Shown: positions 7,949 through 16,773, numbered from the stretch's first letter. The stretch is DNA of 64,000 nucleotides from Verrucomicrobia bacterium S94 (GCA_004299845.1 CP036201.1:2046001-2110000); one strand, 5' to 3'. Notes: generated from the letters alone by a model not told the origin. Translations and numbers: made by a program.

Positions 7949-8333
7949 AGAGCTGATTCACCATGCGTTCCAGGCCCTGGAACATGCACATGCACCCTAT
8001 TCCGGCTATGCCGTCGGCGCAGCATTGCTGTGCGAAGATGGAACCGTTTATTCCGGATGTAACGTGGAAAACGCCTCATACGGACTGACTAACTGCGCCG
8101 AACGCTCCGCGTTTTTTTCCGCCGTTTCCAACGGCCGGAAAACCTTCCGAGCCCTCGCTATTGCAGCGTCCAGAGCTCCGACGCCCTATCCGTGCGGGGC
8201 CTGCCGGCAGGTCCTCGCTGAATTCTGCGATCCCGGTTTTGAGGTCTATATCGCCGACGGCGACAGCTTCAGCACCATAACCCTCGGCGAACTGCTGCCC
8301 CATTCATTCGATTTTGGAGAATCCCATGCCTAA
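7938..8333 (+). CDS. cdd: Cytidine deaminase
   Basis: With the GTG at 7938 as start, the protein is 131 residues, the normal length for homotetrameric cytidine deaminase; the earlier TTG at 7911 would add nine residues inside the PNP gene. The catalytic zinc site is visible: CNVENASYGLTNCAERSA carries the Cys-Ala-Glu motif and PCGACRQVL supplies the other two cysteines. It converts cytidine or deoxycytidine to uridine or deoxyuridine. It sits between PNP and a SixA-like phosphatase with overlaps on both sides, indicating translational coupling. Confidence 0.93.
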   Translation: MPPEELIHHAFQALEHAHAPYSGYAVGAALLCEDGTVYSGCNVENASYGLTNCAERSAFFSAVSNGRKTFRALAIAASRAPTPYPCGACRQVLAEFCDPGFEVYIADGDSFSTITLGELLPHSFDFGESHA

Positions 8334-8823
8334 AACCCTGTATCTTGTCCGCCACGCCAAATCAAGCTGGGTCAACCCGAGCTACAGCGATTTCGACCGC
8401 CCGCTCAATGACCGCGGGCGACGGGATGCCCTGGAAATGGCCCGCAGACTGAAAGATAAAGGAATGCTCCCCGAAATCATCATCTCCAGCCCTGCCCGTC
8501 GCGCCATAGAAACACTGGATCAGCTTCTGCCAGAACTCTGCGTGGACAAAAAACAGGTGTTTATGCAGAAACGCCTCTATGAAGCCTCCAGCGAAACGCT
8601 GATCGAAATTATTCAGGCTCTGGATCATTCCATCCGGTCAGCCCTGGTTCTCGGCCACAATCCATCCATAACCCGGGCCGCGGAAAAACTGAGCGGCGAA
8701 CCGGTTGGCCATCTGCCGACCAGTTCTGTTGCGGCCATTAAACTGGATTCCGACGACTGGAACCTGGCCGGCATCTGTGCCGCCGATCTGCTTTTTCTCG
8801 ATTACCCGAAAACACAGACCTGA
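8326..8823 (+). CDS. sixA: SixA-type histidine phosphatase
   Basis: A 165-residue protein beginning at ATG 8326 (GGAGAATCCC just upstream), overlapping cdd by 8 bp. The catalytic phosphoglycerate-mutase-like motif is LVRHAKSSW (RHA instead of the more common RHG, as usual in SixA). The second conserved histidine is in VLGHNPSI, and SSPARRAIETLD matches the family. SixA acts on phosphohistidine in histidine phosphotransfer or phosphotransferase proteins. The cellular target here is unknown, and other small histidine phosphatases share these motifs. Confidence 0.8.
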   Translation: MPKTLYLVRHAKSSWVNPSYSDFDRPLNDRGRRDALEMARRLKDKGMLPEIIISSPARRAIETLDQLLPELCVDKKQVFMQKRLYEASSETLIEIIQALDHSIRSALVLGHNPSITRAAEKLSGEPVGHLPTSSVAAIKLDSDDWNLAGICAADLLFLDYPKTQT

Positions 8824-8930
8824 AACGACATCCTTTTGCCCAAACTTTTCAACAGATAAAGATTGCGTCGACGGAGGGGGATGTGTAGGTTCCTCGCCTT
8901 GATTTTTCACCAAATGAATTGAGGTTTGCC

Positions 8931-9113
8931 ATGAGAATTAGAAGAGCAATGCGTAAAAAGCCGTTGCGCCGTCCGGTCAAAAAACCGCGTTTGAAGCGTT
9001 ACCGCATCAAACAGCAGAAATCCCGTCTGGCGGGTGCCGGCTATACGGAAGAACAGCTGGTACACATGAACACCAAGGAGATTCGCGCAGCAATTCGCGA
9101 AACCGGTGCTTAA
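8931..9113 (+). CDS. Small strongly basic protein of unknown function
   Basis: A 60-residue protein starting at ATG 8931 with GAGG 9-12 bases upstream. The first 35 residues are dominated by arginine and lysine (RIRRAMRKKPLRRPVKKPRL), and the rest forms a short helix pair with EEQLVHMNTKEIRAAIRETG. The charge suggests nucleic-acid or ribosome contact. A perfect intrinsic terminator directly follows, so the gene is a defined transcriptional unit. No family was recognised. Confidence 0.7.
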   Translation: MRIRRAMRKKPLRRPVKKPRLKRYRIKQQKSRLAGAGYTEEQLVHMNTKEIRAAIRETGA

Positions 9114-9136
9114 GCAGTACGCTGACTGAGTTTGAG

Positions 9137-9163
9137 AAAACGCTCCTGACCGGAGCGTTTTTT
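9137..9163 (+). terminator. Intrinsic terminator after the small basic protein gene
   Basis: AAAACGCTCC (9137-9146) pairs perfectly with GGAGCGTTTT (9152-9161) around a 5-base loop and is followed by further T residues. It separates the small basic gene from aroK. Confidence 0.9.
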
Positions 9164-9193
9164 CTGTGTCAGGGGCATTGCAAGGAGATTGGT

Positions 9194-9709
9194 ATGAAAA
9201 ATATTGTGCTTGTAGGATTCATGGGCAGTGGAAAAACCTCGGTAGGCAAACTGATTGCTGAACAGACCGGTATGCCCCTGCTCGACATGGATTCCATCAT
9301 CGAGGAACGTGCCGGTAAGTCCATCAATGAAATCTTTGCGGACGAAGGTGAAGCCCACTTCCGCAAACTGGAGCGGGAGCTGGTACAGGAGCTGGCTCAG
9401 ACTGAAGGTAATATCATTTCCACCGGCGGAGGTATTGTCCTGAACCCGGACAACATTGCCGATTTTGAAAAATCCGGCCTGGTGGTCTGTCTACTGGTCG
9501 ATGCGGAGTCCGTGCTCGACCGTGTCCGTAACGACGATACCCGCCCTCTCCTCGCCGGCGACAAGGAAAAAGCGATTGTTGAACTGCTGGAATCACGCAA
9601 ACCGCTTTACGAAGCTGTGACCCATAAAATTAATACCAGCGGACGGCCGTTTCCGCCCGTGCAGACTGCGGCAGAAGTTATTGCTCTCTACAACACATTC
9701 AATTCTTGA
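9194..9709 (+). CDS. aroK: Shikimate kinase
   Basis: A 171-residue NMP-kinase-fold protein. The Walker A loop is GFMGSGKTSVG at residues 8-18. The shikimate-binding DMDS follows at about 31-34, then FRKLERE and STGGG. The lid region contains RNDDTRPLL and the C-terminal part has ESRKPLYE. It phosphorylates shikimate at the 3-hydroxyl in aromatic amino acid biosynthesis. AAGGAG lies 8 bases before the ATG. No other aro genes are nearby. Confidence 0.95.
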   Translation: MKNIVLVGFMGSGKTSVGKLIAEQTGMPLLDMDSIIEERAGKSINEIFADEGEAHFRKLERELVQELAQTEGNIISTGGGIVLNPDNIADFEKSGLVVCLLVDAESVLDRVRNDDTRPLLAGDKEKAIVELLESRKPLYEAVTHKINTSGRPFPPVQTAAEVIALYNTFNS

Positions 9710-9772
9710 TATTCAAGGGACGAATACTGAAACTGTGGTGTATCTTAATCTGAACCACTCGGGGTACGTTAA

Positions 9773-10747
9773 ATGAGCGAAGAGAAAAAAGAACAACAGG
9801 ATTTTCTAAGCGGTCACGAAGCGCTGCTGAACAGTATCAACAGCAAAAAAGAGACGCCTCAGGAAGAAACTGAACCGGAAACTGAAAACTCTGAAAATCC
9901 GGCAAGCGAAGCCGCTGCGCAGAAACCGGCTGACGAACCGACCCGAACAGAGCCCGACTCAGAAGAAACTGAAAACAGCACGGCTGCTGCGGAAGAAGAA
10001 AAGTCGGAGCCGGAAGCGGAAGTTGTAGAACAGAAGGTTGTTCCTGAAGTTCCGCCGGTCGTGACAGAAGTCCCGGCAAAACCGGCCCCCAAAAAGAAAA
10101 AACCGGCCAATCATGAACAGGCCGTGAAACAGCGGCACGAAGCCGTGGAAAAAGCAGAAGTTAAAGAGGTTCTCAAGTTTTATCAGAAATACCTCAAACC
10201 GGCAGCGGCCGCGATCATTGTGATCTGCGTTGTCGTGATCGCTGTCAGCCTGGTGCGCAACAATCGCATCAAAAAAGTAGCGGCCGCCGATTCGGCACTC
10301 ATGTCGGCCCGGACGGCCGCCGATTATCAGGCCATTCTCGAACAGTATGGCAACACCCCATCCGCTCCGATGGCACTGATGGGCCTGGCGCAAAGTAAAT
10401 TCAATGATGCTCAACCGGCCGCTGCCGCCGAACTCTACGCCGATTTCGTTAAAAAATATCCGAAACATGAAATGACGGTTCAGGCGGAGTACAATGCCAT
10501 TTCCTGCCTGGAAGCAGAGCGAAAATACGACGAAGCGGCGGCAGCATTTGCTGCATTTCAAAAGACCCACGAAAAATCACACCTCGCCCCGGTTGCACTG
10601 CTGGATCAGGGCCGTTGTCTCGAAGCAATGGAAAAATATACCGAAGCCAGACAGGTTTACGAAGATGTCCTGGCCTTCTATCCGGACAGCGGCTGGGCAC
10701 AGCTGGCTCAGGACAATATCAGCATTATCGACAGCAAGTTGAAATAA
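9773..10747 (+). CDS. Membrane-anchored TPR protein with acidic N-terminal arm (YfgM/TolA-like layout)
   Basis: A 324-residue protein. Residues 1-105 are very rich in Glu, Pro, Thr and Ala; a Lys/Glu stretch follows to about 138; one transmembrane helix spans about 142-162 (AAAAIIVICVVVIAVSLV); and the periplasmic remainder has TPR-like repeats (APMALMGLAQSKFNDAQ, AEYNAISCLEAERKYDEA, LLDQGRCLEAMEKYTEA). This resembles YfgM/BamD-type periplasmic scaffolds, with a long disordered cytoplasmic arm. The role is unknown; protein-protein bridging at the inner membrane is plausible. A strong terminator follows. Confidence 0.75.
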   Translation: MSEEKKEQQDFLSGHEALLNSINSKKETPQEETEPETENSENPASEAAAQKPADEPTRTEPDSEETENSTAAAEEEKSEPEAEVVEQKVVPEVPPVVTEVPAKPAPKKKKPANHEQAVKQRHEAVEKAEVKEVLKFYQKYLKPAAAAIIVICVVVIAVSLVRNNRIKKVAAADSALMSARTAADYQAILEQYGNTPSAPMALMGLAQSKFNDAQPAAAAELYADFVKKYPKHEMTVQAEYNAISCLEAERKYDEAAAAFAAFQKTHEKSHLAPVALLDQGRCLEAMEKYTEARQVYEDVLAFYPDSGWAQLAQDNISIIDSKLK

Positions 10748-10775
10748 ACAGCGTCTTCAACAGCTGAAAAAAAGA

Positions 10776-10812
10776 CAGGCAGGTGCTCATGGACCTGCCT
10801 GCTTTGTTTTCT
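10776..10812. terminator. Intrinsic terminator between convergent genes
   Basis: CAGGCAGGT (10776-10784) pairs with ACCTGCCTG (10793-10801) around an 8-base loop. T-rich sequence follows on the plus side and an A-rich run lies on the other, so it can serve both the TPR gene and the convergent minus-strand cluster. Confidence 0.85.
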
Positions 10813-10828
10813 GCTCCGATCCTGCTCT

Positions 10829-11521
10829 TTATTGTTCCTCGAATTCCTCATCTTCAAGCAGCAGCTCACGGGCACTGATGAGCGGTCCCGGGAACATTTC
10901 AAGAAATTCAGCATCATCCTCTTCATAGAGCTCAATCATCGAATCATAAGCGGCACGACCGTAGCGAAGGATCTGCCCGAGTTCCTGACTCTGCACATCC
11001 TGCAGTACAAAACAGAATTCCTCATCGGTCGAATCTTCTACATTCAGCAGCAAACGATGCGTTTTAGGATTAGCCTTTTCAGGATTCCGGGTAAAAATAC
11101 TGTATTTCACATATTCCACTACGCGCTGATTCAATCCCTTTTCCAGCATGAAAATAAGCTCTACAAGTTCTACCCGCGTCAGTACCAGCCGCACATTGGG
11201 CGCCTCCTGCCCTTCCGGCATCTGTTCATACATGCGCTCCAGCGACTCCTCAAACTCGTCAAGGATTTCCTCCCGGCCCATTTCCTCGGTTTCGGGTACC
11301 CAGTGAATCAGCATCCCGAGCTTCGGATCATTATACATGAGCGGTTTATCCACCCTGAAATTCAGATCACAGCCTTTGCACTGAATACGGTTGAGCATAT
11401 TCTGCATCAACGCATCCTTCAATTCCGGATCTGTCTTCACGTTAACAACATCATAAAGACGCACATCCTGCTTCGTCCCGCAGGAAGGACAGGTGATATT
11501 TACAGTTCTGCTGATACTCAT
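10829..11521 (-). CDS. CpXC-domain zinc-ribbon protein
   Basis: A 230-residue protein whose first 90 residues form a CpXC domain. Paired cysteines lie at 11/14 (CPSCGTKQ) and 48/51 (CKGC), a likely zinc ribbon, followed by LMYNDPKLGMLIHWVP. The C-terminal two thirds is acidic and helical, with no recognised domain. CpXC proteins have no firmly established function. It overlaps the SrkA gene by four bases (ATGA) and is last in a four-gene minus-strand cluster. Confidence 0.75.
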   Translation of the reverse strand: MSISRTVNITCPSCGTKQDVRLYDVVNVKTDPELKDALMQNMLNRIQCKGCDLNFRVDKPLMYNDPKLGMLIHWVPETEEMGREEILDEFEESLERMYEQMPEGQEAPNVRLVLTRVELVELIFMLEKGLNQRVVEYVKYSIFTRNPEKANPKTHRLLLNVEDSTDEEFCFVLQDVQSQELGQILRYGRAAYDSMIELYEEDDAEFLEMFPGPLISARELLLEDEEFEEQ

Positions 11522-12510
11522 AAAAAATTCCCTCTATCGCCGTTCAGGCGTTCATCATCCATAATAGCGTGATACTGATGCTCCAGGTCATCGATCTCCC
11601 GTTGCCAGAACAGTTCACTGCCCCAGTCCGGAAAGTTGGCCCGGAATTTAAAATCGTCAATCTGCGTACTGCACCACGACAGAAAATAGATAATACGCAT
11701 TGCCCGCAGGATTTCAATCAGCCGCAACTGCCGGTCATCGAAATCCATAAACTGCTCATAGCCCTCCAGAATCAGATTGATTTCACCCCGCGTCTGGTTG
11801 GCGTGGCCGGGCAGCAGCAACCAGATATCCTGTACCGCCGGCCCCATCACCATATCATCAAAATCAATCACCATCAGCCCCTCGCCCGGCCGCTCCAGGA
11901 TATTGGCACGATGACAGTCCCCGTGAATCCGCTGCAGCTCAACCCCCTCAAACTCGCGCAATGCTATCTCAACAATGCGTGATGTAACCTCCCTGAAACG
12001 ACCGGTCTGATGCGATGACATAAAACCGCCTTCCAGCAGCATTTCAATTTCCGGAAGCGTTGTGGTTTCCGGATGCATCTGCAGTCGATGTTCAGCGGCA
12101 CGCCCCCAGCCCGCCTGATGAATCCGTCCCACAAGCCGACCAAGCCGTAACCAGCCCTCATTATCGCAAAGATCCATTTCCCGGCCTGATTTTTTCGGGA
12201 AAACGGCATACAGAATCTTATCATACAAACCGATGGTTCCGCCATGCGCCAGCTCCAGCGGAGCCACCACCGGAATCTCCTCGGCCGCGCAATCGCGGAC
12301 AAAATCGTGCTCATCCTGCAGAGCCGCACGCTCCCAGCGTCCCGGACGGTAGAACTTGGCAATAAGCTTCTCTCCGCCGACCGTTTCCAGTTCATAGACC
12401 CGATTGATATAACTTGGCAACGGCGCTGTAAGACCGGTTAACCGGCAATCCATGCCCGTTTCCACCGCATCGAGAATGCGATCAGGAGTCAGGTCGTCAA
12501 ATGCACTCAT
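11518..12510 (-). CDS. srkA: Stress response kinase A (SrkA/YihE, aminoglycoside-phosphotransferase fold)
   Basis: A 330-residue protein kinase-like enzyme. ATP-binding lysine is in LIAKFYRP (residue 52), the catalytic loop is HGDCHRANIL at 196-205, and the metal-binding motif is VIDFDD at 214-219. These and the length match SrkA (YihE/RdoA), a Ser/Thr kinase linked to envelope and oxidative stress survival in enterobacteria. Four-base overlaps on both sides tie it to the HAD phosphatase upstream and the CpXC gene downstream. The presence of a kinase and a phosphatase in one cluster is suggestive only. Confidence 0.88.
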   Translation of the reverse strand: MSAFDDLTPDRILDAVETGMDCRLTGLTAPLPSYINRVYELETVGGEKLIAKFYRPGRWERAALQDEHDFVRDCAAEEIPVVAPLELAHGGTIGLYDKILYAVFPKKSGREMDLCDNEGWLRLGRLVGRIHQAGWGRAAEHRLQMHPETTTLPEIEMLLEGGFMSSHQTGRFREVTSRIVEIALREFEGVELQRIHGDCHRANILERPGEGLMVIDFDDMVMGPAVQDIWLLLPGHANQTRGEINLILEGYEQFMDFDDRQLRLIEILRAMRIIYFLSWCSTQIDDFKFRANFPDWGSELFWQREIDDLEHQYHAIMDDERLNGDRGNFL

Positions 12511-13175
12511 ACATCCAGAATCCGGAAGAGATGTTCTGCATCGTCAAATGAATCCACAACGATATCCGGTTGCTCTGCTTCAAGCATTTCGCGGGAGAAC
12601 TGCCCGTTGCAAACCGCAACGGAGGTCATCCCGTTGACGCGCGCAGCCTCAATATCCGAGGGGGTATCCCCCAGCAGAAACGAACCCTCCGGATGACCCG
12701 CGCGTTCGAGAGCCAATGCCGCCATACGGTTACGGTCGCTGTCGTCGTCACCGAATCCGCCGATATCGGAAAAATAGCGTTCAAGTCCACCGTGCTTCAG
12801 TTTCAGATAGGCGGTCGTGCGGGTATTCCCCGAAACAAGACCGAGTTTCCACTGACCGCTAACGCGTTCAAGAAAACGGCCGACACCCGGAAAAACGATC
12901 GGCGGCCGCTCTTTCATGTTTTCATCGAGATAAAACGCCATGCGCTCAAAAAAAAGCGCCGTTTTCTCCTCCGACAACACCTGACCGTTTTCGCTGGCCA
13001 ACCGCGCCAGTACACCGAGATCGGTGGCCCCTGAAAAATTAATATGATCTACCGATATCGATACGCCGAACGCATCAAAAAAGGCTGCCCCGAAAGCGGG
13101 GCGGCCGGAACCCTTTGCATAGAGCAGCGTGCCGTCGATATCGCAGAATATAAATCGGTCCTGCACCGCAGTCAC
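12507..13175 (-). CDS. HAD-family hydrolase, phosphoglycolate phosphatase-like
   Basis: A 222-residue HAD hydrolase. Motif I is FCDIDGTLL, motif II is LGLVSGNTRTTA, motif III includes the lysine of LKHGG, and motif IV is LLGDTPSDIEAA. The alpha-helical cap lies between motifs I and II, as in phosphoglycolate phosphatases and beta-phosphoglucomutases. Substrate is undetermined. It overlaps srkA by four bases and begins 6 bp after the NYN-like gene, forming one unit. Confidence 0.85.
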   Translation of the reverse strand: MTAVQDRFIFCDIDGTLLYAKGSGRPAFGAAFFDAFGVSISVDHINFSGATDLGVLARLASENGQVLSEEKTALFFERMAFYLDENMKERPPIVFPGVGRFLERVSGQWKLGLVSGNTRTTAYLKLKHGGLERYFSDIGGFGDDDSDRNRMAALALERAGHPEGSFLLGDTPSDIEAARVNGMTSVAVCNGQFSREMLEAEQPDIVVDSFDDAEHLFRILDV

Positions 13176-13181
13176 CTGTCC

Positions 13182-13781
13182 TTAATCCACCAGATCGATC
13201 AGCTCGTTGATGGCGTCGGCTTCGGACTTGTTTTCCTTCGGCTTACGTTCAGCTTTCGGCTTGCAGTTATTGGTATTGTTGTCACCGCTATTGTTTTTCT
13301 TCTGGCGGCGGCGCTGCAGGCGGTTTCCACGTGAACGATTACCGTTTCCACCTTCGGCTCGGTCGTTTCCACCATCATCTCCACCGGTATCGAAAACTTT
13401 GCGGAAGGTGCTCACCCGCATCTTCTTCACCTGACTGCCAACCAGCTTTTCTGCAGCAACATTCCCGGAGATCAGTACAGCACCGGCCCCTTCGGACCGA
13501 ACAGTTTTCGCAAGATATTTAGCATGATCATCCATTGAAGCACTGTACAACACTGTGATTTCTTCAAATTTTTTCCCGGCCGGGGCTTTGTTAAGCGGTG
13601 TGCCGGAGAGCACAGCAATGACACCCAGTTTTTCGCGCTGGGCAAAGCGTGCCAGGCGGCGAAGCATCTGCAGCTGATTACGCGGGGGAATCTTGCCCTT
13701 CTGGCCAATGGCCTCGTTGAGAGATACGACGTCGACAACCAGCACCGTACGGGCCGGTTTGAACAGGCTGAATAAACCCAT
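13182..13781 (-). CDS. PIN/NYN-like putative ribonuclease with basic disordered tail
   Basis: A 199-residue protein. The first 125 residues look like a PIN/NYN nuclease fold: a hydrophobic strand ending in aspartate (TVLVVDVVSLN), then GVIAVLSG, an acidic position near SMDDHAKYLAKT and a strand AVLISGN. The last 70 residues are low-complexity, rich in Gly, Asn, Arg and Lys, ending in an acidic helix. Such tails commonly bind RNA. The full set of catalytic acidic residues is not clear, so it may be a structural PIN-like domain. First gene of the cluster, with AAAGGAAA before its ATG. Confidence 0.5.
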   Translation of the reverse strand: MGLFSLFKPARTVLVVDVVSLNEAIGQKGKIPPRNQLQMLRRLARFAQREKLGVIAVLSGTPLNKAPAGKKFEEITVLYSASMDDHAKYLAKTVRSEGAGAVLISGNVAAEKLVGSQVKKMRVSTFRKVFDTGGDDGGNDRAEGGNGNRSRGNRLQRRRQKKNNSGDNNTNNCKPKAERKPKENKSEADAINELIDLVD

Positions 13782-14032
13782 ATTTATTTCCTTTATATTG
13801 TCTTTTCATTTTTCCATGCACATGCATCGTCGTTCCGGCTGTAAGCGTCTGGTTGAGATTTACAGCGGTGGCGATGTGCTGCCGTGCGGTTAAAGTTCCG
13901 GAAAGTACCCCAACCCATAAGGCGGCGCAAGCCCCGATTTTCCGAGGTCCCGGAGCGGAATCCGGCTGTTGGCCGGAAATTCCATGTCCGTTTTTACGCC
14001 TGCGTCAGTTAAAAGGCGAAGAATAAGGAGTT
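13782..14032. other. Intergenic region between glgC and the NYN-like gene
   Basis: About 250 bp without a supported gene. It contains the promoter of the minus-strand NYN-like cluster and the 3' trailer of glgC. A 24-codon plus-strand frame starting near 13815 is coding-like in composition but too short to support. CCGG repeats around 13966-13980 could form a weak hairpin. Confidence 0.4.
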
Positions 14033-15268
14033 TTACAATACGGTTCCAGAAGGAATGACCGTATTCTTAGGAATAACCATGATTCCGTCACGAATCCAGT
14101 ACAGATCAGTCCGCTCATTCTCGGGTTTCCCTTCAGGAGAAAGAATGACATTGTCGCCGATGCGGACATTTTTATCGATAATCGCATTTTTCACCCGGCA
14201 GTTTTTTCCAATTCCGATGGGAATACCGGAAGGATCATCCACCTGCCCGTGCTCGTAATAATCAGCGCCCATCAGGATCGAATCTTCAACAATCGAACCT
14301 TCCCCCACCAGAGCCCGCAGACCGACCACACAATGGTCCACCCGCTCACCGGAAATAATGCATCCATCGGACAGCAAACACCGGCTGAGGTTGCACTGAT
14401 TGATCTTCGAAGGCGGCAGATACCGCATCCGGGTGTAGATCACCTTGCTCATATCATAAAACGAAAACTGCGGCAGCGGATCGGTCAGCGCCAAGTTGGC
14501 AGCCCAGAACGAACGAATAGTTCCGATATCCTCCCAGTAATCTTCGAAAATATAGCTGTATACCTTAAAATTTTCAATGGCACCGGGAATAATGTGTTTC
14601 CCGAAATCCGACTCATCACAATTGCAGAGCAGCTCCCGCATCACATTCATATTGAAAACATAGATCCCCATACTGGCCAAATAGGTATCATCATCACGCG
14701 GCGCTCTCAACGCCTCCAGCAGCTCTGCATCATCCGGTTTCTCAGCAAACTGAACAATCCGGCCATCTTCTTCGGTTTTCATGATACCCAGCGATCCCGC
14801 CTCATCACGCGAAACCGGCTTGGTGCTGATCGTCAAATCAGCTCCTTTGTCAATATGCTCATTAATCATTTCCTCCAGGTCCATGCGATAGAGCTGATCC
14901 CCCGAAAGAATAACCACAATATCCGGAGCCTCATCGCGGAAATAACGCATGGAACGCCGTACCGCATCGGCCGTACCCTGAAACCATCCGGCGGAATCCG
15001 GTGTCTGCTCCGCCGCCAGAATACGGACATGCCCGCCGCTGAACTGATCAAAGCGATACGTGTTTCCGATATGCTGATGCAACGAAACACTGTTAAACTG
15101 GGTAAGCAGAAAAATATTCCGTATGCCGCTGTTAATACAGTTGCTGATCGGAATATCGACCAACCGGTATTTCCCCGCAATCGGAACGGCCGGCTTCGCC
15201 CGTTCCGCCGTCAGCGGCTGGAGGCGGGTACCAGCTCCCCCGCCCAGAATAAGTCCCACAACGTTCAT
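14033..15268 (-). CDS. glgC: Glucose-1-phosphate adenylyltransferase (ADP-glucose pyrophosphorylase)
   Basis: A 411-residue nucleotidyltransferase. The N-terminal catalytic domain begins [15 protein letters not shown] with [20 protein letters not shown]. The substrate-binding region has [20 protein letters not shown] and FAEKP. The C-terminal left-handed beta-helix carries hexapeptide-like repeats ([19 protein letters not shown]). It makes ADP-glucose from glucose-1-phosphate and ATP, the committed step of bacterial glycogen synthesis, and is normally allosterically controlled. It stands alone here, without other glg genes. Confidence 0.95.
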   Translation of the reverse strand: MNVVGLILGGGAGTRLQPLTAERAKPAVPIAGKYRLVDIPISNCINSGIRNIFLLTQFNSVSLHQHIGNTYRFDQFSGGHVRILAAEQTPDSAGWFQGTADAVRRSMRYFRDEAPDIVVILSGDQLYRMDLEEMINEHIDKGADLTISTKPVSRDEAGSLGIMKTEEDGRIVQFAEKPDDAELLEALRAPRDDDTYLASMGIYVFNMNVMRELLCNCDESDFGKHIIPGAIENFKVYSYIFEDYWEDIGTIRSFWAANLALTDPLPQFSFYDMSKVIYTRMRYLPPSKINQCNLSRCLLSDGCIISGERVDHCVVGLRALVGEGSIVEDSILMGADYYEHGQVDDPSGIPIGIGKNCRVKNAIIDKNVRIGDNVILSPEGKPENERTDLYWIRDGIMVIPKNTVIPSGTVL

Positions 15269-15359
15269 TCACCATCCCCTTGGGTTAATTACCGAGGCAT
15301 AAATCAAGCATAGGAGAAGTGAGTATTTTTGCGAAACAAAAGAAAATAAAAATAATCGC

Positions 15360-15388
15360 TTGCCTCGCTCAGGCCTCTTCTGTAAAAC
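15360..15388 (+). promoter_or_regulatory. Probable promoter of tRNA-Lys
   Basis: TTGCCT (15360-15365) and TAAAAC (15383-15388) are separated by 17 bp and lie 57 bp upstream of the tRNA gene, a plausible sigma-70 promoter with a short leader. Based on hexamer match only. Confidence 0.4.
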
Positions 15389-15444
15389 ATGCGCTCCTTT
15401 CACGGGAAAGACCTCATCAAACGGTTCGTGAAATGAAAATTTTT

Positions 15445-15520
15445 GGTCCGGTAGCTCAGTCGGTAGAGCATTTGACTTTTAATCAAAGGGTCCTGGGTTC
15501 GAGCCCCAGCCGGATCACCA
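15445..15520 (+). tRNA. tRNA-Lys (anticodon TTT)
   Basis: A 76-base cloverleaf with encoded CCA. The acceptor stem GGTCCGG pairs with CCGGATC (one G-T pair). The D arm contains AGCTCAGTCGGTAGAGC, the anticodon stem TTTGA/TCAAA encloses loop CTTTTAA (anticodon TTT, lysine), and the T arm is CTGGG TTCGAGC CCCAG. An intrinsic terminator follows directly. The single tRNA next to an insertion sequence and tRNA-like debris makes it a possible integration hotspot. Confidence 0.97.
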
Positions 15521-15523
15521 TAT

Positions 15524-15558
15524 TAAACCCCGTTATCAGCAATGATAGCGGGGTTTTT
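15524..15558 (+). terminator. Intrinsic terminator of tRNA-Lys
   Basis: AAACCCCG pairs with CGGGGTTT, with an inner TTATCA/TGATAG helix continuing the stem, followed by a T run. It begins four bases after the CCA end. Confidence 0.9.
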
Positions 15559-15820
15559 GTTGATAGACTCCAGGCTCGCCCATGCTTGGGCACGGAAAAT
15601 TGCGGAATGTATCAAACGCACTCCGCACTTTTCGAAAAAAGCTTAAGTCCGTCAACATAGCGATCCGTAATACGAGCCCCGGTCGGACCTTAAACTTTGT
15701 AAATGATCTGCTCTACCGGACTTTTTACAGTGCCAATCACTTTGCAGGCATGGTCCCTTCAATCCGGTACTTTATTTGAAATTGTGTTATACCAAACGTT
15801 AAAACTATCCGGTATAAATT
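15559..15820. other. Non-coding stretch with tRNA-Lys-like debris
   Basis: No gene is supported. Two pieces echo the adjacent tRNA-Lys: GAGCCCCGGTCGGACC at 15674-15689 resembles its T-arm/acceptor 3' half in direct orientation, and 15709-15721 is the reverse complement of its 5' end with the D-loop deleted (GTCCGGTAGAGCA). The remainder looks like decayed sequence between the tRNA and the insertion sequence. Confidence 0.4.
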
Positions 15821-15843
15821 TGATCTCTCGCAGAGCAACTGTG

Positions 15844-16773
15844 TCATAACTCAACCTTTATTTCTGCTTTTCTAAGTTCGGACTGCATGTGGATGAGCAT
15901 TTTCCTCATCCCTGCGACCATTGCACATTTATAGGGTTTCCCGCGCGATTGGAGTCCATCGGTATAGGCTTTGATTACAGGATTATACATCGCTGCAGTT
16001 CCGGTCCCCATATACAGCGCTTTTCTGACCTTCGCACGCCCGCCTTTGATTTTTCGTTTTCCTTTAAATCTGCCGCTGTCTCTGTTGTAGGGGGCAACGC
16101 CGGCGAGAGCAACGAGTTCATTTCTGCTGAGCATCGTGATTTCACCGAGGAAGGCCATGATCATCCATGCGCTAACTTCGCCAACACCTTTGATGGCAGT
16201 GAGACAGGATAAACAGGCCGACAGACTCTCATCGGATTTGATCAGTTCCCGGATGCGCTTCTCAATGGCTGTAATTTCTTTTTTCAGGACATTGAGCATG
16301 CGTTTGATAGAGGCATGGATGAAGTCCGGGGAGTTCCGGATCCGGTTCTTTTCCCGTGCACCCTGTTCTTTAAGGTGATCGCGCCTGTCGAGCAGGGCGA
16401 TCAATTCCCTGCGCCGACTCGATACCGGAGCTGCAGGACGTAATTCCTTACTTTTTGCGAACTTGAGGATTACATCCGCATCGATCGGATCGGTCTTGGC
16501 CTGTATGCCTTCACTGGCCGCAAATGCCCTTATCCGGGCTGGATTGGCCCTGCAGATCGGTATATCTGCTGCATGCATGCTCTCCAGCAACAGGCGTTCG
16601 TATCCGCCCGTTGCCTCACAAACAACAAAAGGCAGCTGAGCAGCTCTGGCTGCTTTAATTAAACGGGCAATGCCTTTTTTAGTGTTCGGGACATCAAAAG
16701 ATCGTTCATCCGTCTGGATTTCCAGCGATTCTTTGCTAACGTCAACCGCAATCAGGGTTAATTCATGTTTCAT
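15844..16773 (-). CDS. IS110-family transposase (DEDD/serine recombinase)
   Basis: A 309-residue protein when started at the ATG at 16773 (GGAG upstream); the frame is open 15 codons further. The N-terminal RuvC-like DEDD domain shows the first aspartate in IAVDVSKESL, the glutamate in CEATGGYE and paired aspartates in KTDPIDADVI. The C-terminal transposase_20 domain has a helix-hairpin-helix (IKGVGEVSAWMIMAFLGE), then LAGVAPYNRDSGRFKGKR with the candidate nucleophilic serine, and RKALYMG. All catalytic positions look intact and the frame is unbroken, so the element may still be active. Confidence 0.95.
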   Translation of the reverse strand: MKHELTLIAVDVSKESLEIQTDERSFDVPNTKKGIARLIKAARAAQLPFVVCEATGGYERLLLESMHAADIPICRANPARIRAFAASEGIQAKTDPIDADVILKFAKSKELRPAAPVSSRRRELIALLDRRDHLKEQGAREKNRIRNSPDFIHASIKRMLNVLKKEITAIEKRIRELIKSDESLSACLSCLTAIKGVGEVSAWMIMAFLGEITMLSRNELVALAGVAPYNRDSGRFKGKRKIKGGRAKVRKALYMGTGTAAMYNPVIKAYTDGLQSRGKPYKCAMVAGMRKMLIHMQSELRKAEIKVEL

